In this document: piece after piece, positions 17,730 to 24,606 of the stretch
Numbering within the stretch: the first letter of the stretch is position 1
How the letters are laid out: each line of letters begins with the position of its first letter
Assembly (NCBI GenBank): GCA_009731375.1
Contig: BJOX01000216.1
Span: 541,560-572,723, forward strand
DNA: 31,164 bases
Direction of reading: 5' to 3'
Source of the DNA: Paulinella micropora
Taxonomy: Eukaryota > Cercozoa > Imbricatea > Euglyphida
The notes under the pieces: model-generated
Seen by the model: the letters and a program-made list of their open reading frames with translations, nothing else
Databases searched by the model: none
What the model was told of the DNA's origin: nothing
Made by a program: the position numbers and the translations under genes

Positions 17730-18467
17730 ATGGCCACCGAACCAAGCGCGGCGCCCCCCGGACTTCCTCCCCGTAAGCTCCTGCAAACTGCCTCTGCCCT
17801 CAGACCAATGCCGACGCTCGGTGCCATGCAAAGCATCCGTGTGTTCGGGCTGACGGGCACCGCGCCCGTGGCCACGGGCTGCCGCGTCCATCTGCATGTG
17901 CGTTATCAGCGGGCCTCAGAGTGTGAAGAGGGCGACAATGGCGGCAGCGACTCCGGGGGTGACTCCGAGGACGAAGCGGCACCATGCGTCCCCGACCATG
18001 CCCTGGACCAAGTGCGTGGCCAGCTCGCACGACCTGTTGGCTCCTGTCGCTAGCCCGCCGCCCGCAGGCGTCCTGGTTCGAAGCCCTGTTTGTTAGCAAA
18101 ACCGGCGGCCTGCACGCCGGGCAGGGGGTCGCTTGGCCAGCCTAACCAGCAGGGCCGGTCCAAATTCTCGCTGCGCACGACCCTGCCCGGCGTGCAGCAC
18201 GACGAAATCACCGTTTCATTCTCCTTCGAGTTTCTCCTCGACGTGCCCCCGGGCGCAAAAGAGCCCGTGCCGCTGAGTGGCGGCGGGGCCGGCGACGTGG
18301 AGCAGTTGCTGCAAGACACGCTCGCGCAGCTTCGGCCCTGCTACGATATTTTGTGGAGCGCCGCCCAGGAGCGGACCAGCGCGTCCAAAGTACTGGACGA
18401 ACTGTTGCCTGCGACCGGCACGGCGGCGGCGCCGGCGGCGAGAGAAGGTGCAACTGTTTGTGCATGA
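17730..18467 (+). CDS. Small acidic two-exon protein, unknown
   Basis: Exon 1 17730-18011, exon 2 18153-18467. Exon 1 carries a beta-like segment (MQSIRVFGLTG, CRVHLHVRYQ) and an acidic stretch (EEGDNGGSDSGGDSEDEA). Exon 2 continues with SKFSLRTTLPGVQHDEITVS and a helix (QLLQDTLAQLRPCYDILW). About 198 residues. The final 20 codons are Ala-rich. Another frame reads VQLFVHDSWGPASKKRLRQT to a stop at 18579, so a frameshift in the GGC repeats near 18420 or a second intron is possible and the C-terminus is uncertain. Family not recognised. Confidence 0.65.
18012..18152 (+). other. Intron (141 bp)
   Basis: GTGCGT...CCTAACCAGCAG with a good branch-like CTAAC, phase 0, joining HALDQ to GRSKFS. It contains an in-frame TAG at 18051, so reading through would truncate the protein. 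Confidence 0.75.
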
Positions 18468-18638
18468 CAGCTGGGGCCCGGCTAGTAAGAAGAGACTGCG
18501 GCAGACCAGCCGCACGCCCCGCGCTAAAAAAAAGACATTCTGTTTTTTTTTCTGTACTGTACTAATTCCTGTTCTTTAAAAAAAAGAGTACATACAGCTT
18601 TTTGCAGACAAAAGGAAGCCTCGCCCTCACTTTCTTGC

Positions 18639-19320
18639 ATGTCCGGCCAAGTGTACCAATGCCTATTACCGGACCTCTGGGATATTGTTACGGACGGCCT
18701 GGAAGACGAAAATGAACAGCAACAGGTAGTACAGGAACTCTACCCGCCCGCAGCCCAACGTCGCTTCTTTGAACAGCTCGAAAACAAAAAAGCCCTGCAG
18801 ACCGCCTGGAAAGACTGTTTGCAGGGCGAGCGTGCCTTCTCCCTAGACAGCAAGACACTCACGGAGCTGGTCAGCAATTGTCGGCATGATTCGTGGTTGC
18901 CGTCCTATCTGTACCTCTACGGCGGCGATAGCGACACAGCACAGAAGATTGAAACCTGGCTAACACAGCTCTGCACGCTGCCGCGGCTGATCCCGAACCT
19001 GCGCCAGGTCACTATCCAAAACATATCCCTGCCTCGTGCCCTGGTCGAAAACCTGACAGGCGTGTTCGAACTGCGGCTATCAGACATCAGCCTCATCGAA
19101 GCTACCGGCCGCCCGCTGGTTCTGCGCGCGCCCGGGTGCACACGTCTTAAACTGGAACGCACAGCAACACTGCCGAACATAGAGTTCTATGTCAGCGGCC
19201 CCTGTAAAGTTGATTTGACGAAAGTCAGTTCGCCAGAAATCTCCGTGAACTGGTGCTGCGCAACACAAGCCTCGTCGCTCTGTGTCCGCAAGTGCGATGC
19301 CGTCCGGGTCGTCCGGCTGG
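18639..19320 (+). CDS. F-box/LRR-like protein, 3' end lost
   Basis: ATG start. The head CLLPDLWDIVTDGL is weakly F-box-like. Helical residues to ~110 are followed by LRR-like strands: LIPNLRQVTIQNISLPRAL, VFELRLSDISLI, CTRLKLERTATLPNI, VDLTKVSSPEI and VRVVRLDTC. The LRR pattern fades at about 19320, where the open frame continues through unrelated sequence into the second HNH copy and ends at 20201 as a 520-residue chimera. It was probably a substrate-recognition protein like its neighbours at 24607 and 29201; now truncated. Confidence 0.6.
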
Positions 19321-19324
19321 ACAC

Positions 19325-19560
19325 CTGCGTGCGCGCGCCGCAACCTCTCGGCCAGCACCGGCAGCGCAAAGACGGTGCGCGGCAGCCACTTGCAATCCCC
19401 GGTGGTCCACGCCAGCTCTTCGAACAGCCGCCCCGAGCGCAGTTGGCGCACAACGGCTGGCCATTGTCGAGGCAGGCGTGTAACGTCGGGTGCCGCGCGC
19501 ACACCCGCGGCTCGCGGAACCAGACCTCCGCGAGCGCCGACTGCACTGGTCGTTGCGCGG
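19325..19560 (-). pseudogene. Possible inverted LRR-gene fragment
   Basis: The minus strand reads a protein-like stretch (LPRQWPAVVRQLRSG, FEELAWTTGDCKWLPRTVF, LPVLAERLRRA) similar in style to the window's LRR proteins, flanked by the truncated LRR gene and the HNH copy. It has no start and no clear end. It could instead be meaningless antisense. Confidence 0.3.
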
Positions 19561-20178
19561 TTCCGAGGGTTAATCTGGCCCATAAAGGCAAGCAAAATAT
19601 GTATGACGAGAACGGAAAGCCTACAAAAGGCTTGTTGTTCCCTTATACAGCACACGAGCTGTTGCCCCAGCTAGGCGGCGAGACGCCTCTCAGGAAGGAG
19701 CGGAAGAAGAGAGAAAAGCAAAAAAGGAAAAAAGATTCAACAAAGCCTGAAGAAGAAGAAGCAGGACGAAGAAAAAAAAAGAAACACAGACGAGAGAAAT
19801 CTGTCGCAGGGCACCACGGAGCAGCAGAAACAACAATACGCGAGCAGAGCCTTGTGCTCCCCTCGGACTTGCACAGCTGGGAAGAACAAGACATATTCCA
19901 TCCGGCGGGCAAACGCGTTCTTCAAGCGATCCTTACCAGAATGAACGCGCTTTACCAAGAGTCAGAGGTTAGAGTCACGCCAGTCTATCTGGGCTTTGTC
20001 GAGCCGCTCAAGAATGTTAAGCGATACATGTCGCGTGATCAAGTGCGACAATGGGTAAAAGAGAACAGAAAGCACCACTCACTGCGGGACTACTTCGACG
20101 CCGAGTTCAGCGGCTGGTGGACAGCCGCCAAGGCTCAGTATATCCACGATGGCCGCACGCAAGGCACTCTTGTTGGCC
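19559..20178 (+). pseudogene. HNH gene copy with the catalytic motif deleted
   Basis: Homologous to 5203-5940, beginning at the junction motif (GGTTCCGAGGGTTAATCTGG) and following the Lys/Glu linker and HNH domain. An in-frame 108-bp deletion removes the block equal to residues 629-664, including DH, GG and both N positions, so DYFDAE joins directly to FSGWW. The deletion endpoints are the 8-bp repeat ACGCCGAG (5743-5750 and 5851-5858 in the intact gene). A later 2-base loss (TATATCTCCACG to TATATCCACG) shifts the frame. Nuclease activity is not expected. Confidence 0.85.
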
Positions 20179-20568
20179 AAGCCTTTGTTTGGCCTCGGTG
20201 ATACCGTCAGATTTCGGGTCAGCCTCGAACAGCACACGAGCATGCTTATCTAGGCCCTTGGCAAATTCTTCAAGATCAATTTGTTGCTTTGTTATGGCCC
20301 CTCGAATTTTTGATTCGTTAGCGAAGGTAGCGGGTATGTTCAACGGTTTAGGTGTGATTTCCTGCATACGAAACTGCTGGTTGTTGTTCGCTACTTCTCT
20401 CCCGGTGGTTCGTCCATGCGTACCTCCGTATGTTGAATCTTGTCTGTACACGTACTTTGTAATTATTGCCTCCCCTTCCGAACTTGCGTACCGACGGCTA
20501 TTGTCCCACTCCAGTATTATCTCTGGCTCCTTTTGTTTTTTTGGCTTTCCGCAAGTCTTGCAGTCCAT
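20175..20568 (-). pseudogene. CxxC-start gene, C-terminus lost
   Basis: From ATG at 20568 (MDCKTCGKPKK) the frame runs through EIILEWDNSRRYASSEGEAI and IDLEEFAKGLDKHARVLFEA to about 20175, where it enters antisense HNH sequence and stops at 20107. The apparent CLACGH near the end is antisense to the HNH gene, so the single CxxC is the only genuine metal-ligand candidate. About 130 own codons. A decayed version lies at 6205-6405. Family unknown; whether the truncated form is expressed cannot be told. Confidence 0.6.
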
Positions 20569-20689
20569 GACACCCTCCGAAGAAAAGACGGCTGTTTTTA
20601 TAGTAAATGCCAAGACTCTTCTGCCGGAAAAGAAAACTTTCTTTCGCTCCCCTACCTCTTCCCTTTCCCTCTCCTAGTCGAGGAAGGGC

Positions 20690-20910
20690 GGGAGGGGGGA
20701 TAAAAAGGTGAGTGCGCCGCCTCATTGGAGAAGTCACTCGTCGTATGACTTAGACTGAGTTTGTAGTCGAGACAGGACCGATGGGGGGGGGGGGCGCTCC
20801 CCCCCCCTTTTTTTCTTCTTCCTTCCCCCCTGAGCCCCCTGAGCCCGGGGGGCTCAAAAAACAGGGGAAGGGCAAGGGGGGAGGGGAAGAGCGCAGAAGC
20901 TACCAAAAAA
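20690..20910 (+). repeat. Repeat C with G/C hairpins, forward copy
   Basis: Contains GAAGTCACTCGTCGTATGAC, TTTGTAGTCGAGACAGG, a G13-CGCTC-C8 hairpin (about 20780-20810), and the palindromic block TGAGCCCGGGGGGCTCA (about 20838-20854). The whole block recurs inverted at 23283-23535. Confidence 0.75.
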
Positions 20911-21330
20911 ATGCATGAAACGCCTCAACTAAGCCCCCAAATGCCGGGCGCCCCCCCCCCCCTCTTCCTTATCCCTTGTCGAGAATTTTGAATTCACATG
21001 TTTTTGGGTACTTCCTTGGCTTTCTTCTGCCCCACCCCTCCCCTGTATCTTCCCTCTCTCCCGCTCCCCTCCTCCGTCCGTCTCCCTCTTCTAGTTCTCA
21101 ATGTCAAGCGTAAGACTTTGTCGAGTTTTAATTTAGGCTTAAATCTTGGGGCCTAACATACGGCATCCGCCAGACGCTGCCAGGCCGGATTGAGCTAAGC
21201 AGCGCCTCCAAGGTCGAGCCGTGGTAGTCTCGTGCCAGCGCGAGGCCACCCCCTCTTGAAGCTCAACGCATAAGGAGGCCAGGATTTTCCGGCCTATTCC
21301 CCTTTCTAAAACCAATCCGTGCGAACAGGC
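20911..21330. other. Non-coding, repeat-bearing stretch
   Basis: Pyrimidine-rich sequence with a C run (about 20950), a family S repeat at 21099-21135 (ATGTCAAGCGTAAGACTTTG), and ~170 bp of unique sequence (21140-21310) with only short frames. No gene supported. Confidence 0.5.
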
Positions 21331-21546
21331 ACGGTCTTTTTTCATCTTCATCAGCCCGGCGCAGGAGGGGGATGGTGCAAGGGCGCGCTTCGCCGGTGTA
21401 TCAAAGAATTTAATACAAAGATCTCTGACAAAGTTTTAATCTTGGCGCTGATGACTACGAAAGGGAGAGGGAAGGGGCAGGGCGCGCCAAGAAAGCGTAA
21501 TTTTTTTTATTAAATCTCGACAAAGTCGTACAGCTGGCACTGAAAA
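21331..21546. repeat. Repeat mosaic in segmental copy 2
   Basis: CTTCATCAGCCCGGCGCAGG and GGGCGCGCTTCGCCGGTGTA as in segmental copy 1. Two family S repeats lie on the minus strand: about 21425-21451 (CTGACAAAGTTTTAATCTTG) and 21510-21546 (CTCGACAAAGTCGTAC). Confidence 0.65.
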
Positions 21547-21995
21547 CTAGAGATTGAGATGGACGGTGTGAAGGATGGGGAGGGGCGGGGGGGGGCTTAG
21601 TGTAGAGGCGTCCCATGTATTTGTTTTTCTTTGCAGTGCGAAAAAACAAGTAGAAAAGAGCTGCTCAATGCCTTCCGCACCTTCATGGCAAAAATAAGGG
21701 GTTCTACGCAATCCGACACCGTGATATCATCGCTAGTTTTGAAAGCTTCCTTGGCCTTGGTCGATTGATGGCAAAATTTCAATCCAATCCGTGCTAGATT
21801 TTACAACCGGCGCTCAGGCCCTGCCCCCCTACAGCACTGACAAAGGGTTTAGGTGGACAGAAAAACAAAGGGGGGCGAGGATACATTTTAGACCGAGAAA
21901 TTAAAGCCCTAGATTTTTAGCAAAATTGAGAGTGCGACACAGCGCTGGGGCGCAGCTCGGGGCCGTCCGAGCCGTGCTAGGCCCACCGAGCCTGT
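21538..21995 (+). repeat. Repeat B, copy 2
   Basis: Near-identical to 6905-7335. It carries a 13-bp insertion relative to copy 1 and several substitutions. It ends at a run of CCCACCGAGC where it meets the Sel1 fragment. Confidence 0.75.
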
Positions 21996-21996
21996 G

Positions 21997-22404
21997 CTAA
22001 GCCCACCGAGCTTCCAATCTCCGCCGCTCGAGAGAGCCAGTACGCCGCGCCAGAAAGACCTGTGCTTCCTGCACTCCCTCCCGCGCTAGCTGCAGCAAGC
22101 CGGCAACTGCCTGAGAACTCCCTGACTCCACCGCCTTGATACCCCGCTTAGCTGCCTCTGTGGGATTGCGCGCCAAACCATGCGCACCGGACTGGTAACA
22201 CTCTTGCAGAGCTCGTTGCGCGCGCAAATGCCAGCCACTTTCGGACCACCCGCGCTCCGCCGCCCTCCGGTACCAGTAGAGGCCGACCAGCTCATCGTCT
22301 GGCTGCTCTATAATACCCTCCTCTTGGGCCTGTTCGGGCTCGCCGTGCTCTACGGCCCCAAACTTCTCAAGATCTACAAGACAGCCGCCGCGGTCTCTCC
22401 CCTG
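21997..22404 (-). pseudogene. Sel1-repeat fragment
   Basis: The minus strand is open for ~135 codons without an ATG and reads canonical Sel1 spacing: LYWYRRAAERGWSESGWHL, then GLARNPTEAAKRGIKAVESG and QAVAGLLQLA. It ends at repeat B. It overlaps the membrane-protein frame on the other strand; both look protein-like, and one may be a shadow. It resembles but is not a copy of the 1356-3596 gene. Confidence 0.45.
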
Positions 22405-22634
22405 TCACCAAGGGCTGCGCGCCAGCGCCGTCTCCCCGCGCTACCCCGACCGAGCCGGGGTCGGTCTACTCGGACTCCAGCTCCGTGGGCCCGGGGGTCG
22501 AGATGCAAACTTTCGGTTGGCCGGACCGGGCCATCGAATTCATTACCGACTCGGGCCTGGCGGGTGACGAGCAGTCCGTGCAGGTGGGCTTCGGCCTGCA
22601 GTTTGAGAACAGGTTCACGCCCCGCCCTGGCTAG
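22180..22634 (+). CDS. Small membrane protein, frame-shifted
   Basis: From ATG 22180 (or 22207-22215 region, MPATFG) the frame contains a strong membrane segment (LIVWLLYNTLLLGLFGLAVL) and basic KIYKT. The coding-like signal then moves to another frame from about 22390: SVYSDSSSVGPGVEMQTFGW, FITDSGLAGDEQSVQVGF, ending FTPRPG-stop at 22634. A one-base error or a real frameshift in the C-rich stretch would explain this; no good intron was found. Function unknown. Confidence 0.5.
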
Positions 22635-22749
22635 GCTCCATCTACGCCGGGCCCAGCCCAGACCGCAAAGTCAAGTCTTGTCAAGCCTTTTTTTTTAAAT
22701 TAAAAAAGTGAAATCAAATACTTTCGATCCGCCCGCCAAACTCGGGCCT

Positions 22750-23040
22750 TCACAAGAAAAGCCTGCTTCGATTGATCCAGGCCAGACCCTTGCGCACGTC
22801 TAGGCCTATAATGTCTATGTCTTCCTCTTCCAGGTCGGAATCGTCCTCTTCTCTTTCTGCTTGGTCTGGTTGCTCTTGCAGGGTTCGCTCCGCCTCCTCC
22901 TCCTCCTGCAGGGTCTGCCTCCTCTGGCTACTTGCTTCTAACAGAGATGATGATGATGATGATGATGATGATGGTGGTGGCGGTGGCGCGCCGAGGCTTC
23001 CTGTTGTGCTTTCTTGTTGCACGCTCATTGTCTGTGTCAT
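22750..23040 (-). CDS. Short acidic low-complexity protein
   Basis: 96 residues, ATG start. Pro run, then nine Ser encoded by a trinucleotide repeat, then an acidic Gln/Glu-rich region (EEEEAERTLQEQPDQAEREE) and DDSDLEEEDIDIIGLDV, which resembles an acidic interaction motif. No domain recognised. It may be a disordered regulator; coding status is moderate because of low complexity. Confidence 0.45.
   Translation of the reverse strand: MTQTMSVQQESTTGSLGAPPPPPSSSSSSSSSLLEASSQRRQTLQEEEEAERTLQEQPDQAEREEDDSDLEEEDIDIIGLDVRKGLAWINRSRLFL
22945..22985. repeat. Trinucleotide microsatellite (GAT/GGT)
   Basis: GATGATGATGATGATGATG followed by GGTGGTGGCGGTGG, encoding poly-Ser/Pro on the minus strand. 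Confidence 0.85.
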
Positions 23041-23096
23041 TTATTCTTTTCCTCCCGCCTTCTTTTCGTGTTTGCGTGCGAGCTTTCAGGCTAGGT

Positions 23097-23226
23097 GGGG
23101 GGGGGGGGGTTCCCCCCCCCCCCCAATCACGTCGTCCGGTAGACCACGCTCTTACACTGCCCGCGTTGACCCTGGTGTAGAACCGTAGTTACTTAGTAAT
23201 TTCCACGCAAGGGGGGGGGGGCGCCC
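23097..23226. repeat. Two G/C homopolymer hairpins
   Basis: G12-TT-C13 at about 23097-23124 and G11-CGCCC at 23211-23226. The first can fold into a perfect G:C stem; both could also form G-quadruplexes. Confidence 0.75.
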
Positions 23227-23282
23227 GGCATTGGGGTGGGCTTAGTTGAGATGTTTCATGTATTTTTTTGTAGCTTCTGCGC

Positions 23283-23535
23283 TCGCCCCCTCCCTTTGCC
23301 CTTCCCCTGTTCTTTGAGCCCCCCGGGCTCAGGGGGCTCAAGGGGAGGAAGGAAAAAAGGGAGGGAGGGGGGGGAGCGCCCCCCCCCCCCCTCTAAAGCC
23401 ACGAATCAACGTACTCACTTTGTGACCAAGTACAGGCATGGCCCTGCCCCTTGGCTTTATGGGCACTGTCTTGACTACAAACTCCGTCTAAGTCATACGA
23501 CGAGTGACTTCTCCAATGAGGCAAGCCCCCCGAGC
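23283..23535 (-). repeat. Repeat C, inverted copy
   Basis: Reverse complement of 20690-20910 in order: the TGAGCCCCCCGGGCTCA block (about 23313-23330), the G/C hairpin (23367-23392), TTGACTACAAACTC and GTCATACGACGAGTGACTTC. Extra unique sequence lies at 23395-23455. A partial third occurrence (CATTAGAGAAGTCACTC) is at about 23619. Confidence 0.75.
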
Positions 23536-23673
23536 CTCCCCTCCCCCCTACATGCTGCGCCATCGGGCGGGGCCCAAGAGGATAAAGCCCGAGAGAAGAA
23601 GCTTCAAACCCGCGCCGCCTCATTAGAGAAGTCACTCGCGCTCTCTGCTTCACCCTCTCCCTCTCTTATGTCT

Positions 23674-23815
23674 CAGTGTCAAGTGTAAGACTTTGTCGAG
23701 CTTTAATTCAGCGTAAATTACATTTTCTTGGCGCAGCTCCCTCCCCTGCCCTTTCCCTCTCCCAGTTCTCAGTGCCAAGATTAAAATTTTGTCAGTGATT
23801 TTTTTTAATTAATTT
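23674..23815 (+). repeat. Two family S repeats
   Basis: 23674-23712 (CAGTGTCAAGTGTAAGACTT) and 23768-23815 (CAGTGCCAAGATTAAAATTT). Both are preceded by a CCCTCTC-type pyrimidine tract and followed by a T run with TTAATT. Confidence 0.75.
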
Positions 23816-23967
23816 TTCTTGTACATTCTTAGCGCGCCCCTACCCTCCCCCCTTCCCTCTCCCGCTCCCGATTCCGATTCTCAGACGGGGAAAGGGAGGG
23901 CCAAAGAAAGGGGAAAAACATTTTTGCTCGACATATATGGTCAAATTTTGGGATTGATATAGCTGAA

Positions 23968-24008
23968 AAAAGGCAGTGCTACCAAAAAACCTAGAAGCAC
24001 TGCCTTTT
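23968..24008. terminator. Perfect 13-bp hairpin
   Basis: AAAAGGCAGTGCT and AGCACTGCCTTTT flank a 15-base loop. It stands in a gene-free region. It is followed by GGTCGTATCATAGTC, which recurs at about 24488. It could be a transcript-end hairpin or an element relic; no adjacent gene identifies which. Confidence 0.4.
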
Positions 24009-24606
24009 CCGGTCGTATCATAGTCTTGCCCAAACTTAGCGCCAAATTTAGCAGGGGGCTGCTCCGGTCTCTTTCCGAGAAGTTTTAGCGGTCGTTTTCC
24101 AGCGGAAAAAAACGCGCGCCAAAATCTTTTTGTTGTTGGGCAAATGGCAATTCTTGCTCACTCCCTCCCCCTTCGGAGGGAGGAGGGAGCGGGAAGATAA
24201 GGGGGAGGGGGGGAGAGAAGGGGGAGGGGGGAGAAAAAGGAGAGCGGGGGGAAAACCCGGGGAAGAGAACGGGGGCGCCCTCCCCCCCCCCCCCCCCCCC
24301 CCTCTTCCCCTTTAAACAAACGAAAGAGGGGAGGGGGGAAGGGAGGGTTTTCTTTCCCCTTCCCTGTCCCCTCCCTCTTCTCCTTCTCTTTCCCTCTCTT
24401 AGTTCTCAGTGCCAAGATTAAAATTTTGTCAGGGATTTTTTTTATTAATTCTATGGCGGTGACAGCTCTTGTTTCCTTCAAGTTTACGGTCGTATCATAG
24501 TCGTGCAAGTTAGTTTCGGTCGAAGAATTCATGCTTTAGTTTGTTCAGCTTTGTCCTCAGCCGGAGTCTCGATTCCAAATTAACCAAGTCTAATCTCCCT
24601 GTCGAA
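24009..24606. other. Non-coding stretch with G/A-rich and C-rich tracts
   Basis: GA-rich 24175-24270, GCGCCC with a long C run (24271-24302), pyrimidine tract, and a family S repeat at 24406-24450 before the 3' end of the next gene. No gene supported. Confidence 0.5.

Noticed and set aside
20107-20160. Second zinc-ligand pair (CLACGH) in the CxxC gene
   Set aside because: This part is antisense to the HNH-gene copy and so not original to the gene.
22780-23188. Plus-strand Ser/Asp-rich frame across the GAT repeat
   Set aside because: It is a low-complexity shadow running into the G/C hairpin; the minus frame has a proper ATG and ends before the repeat region.
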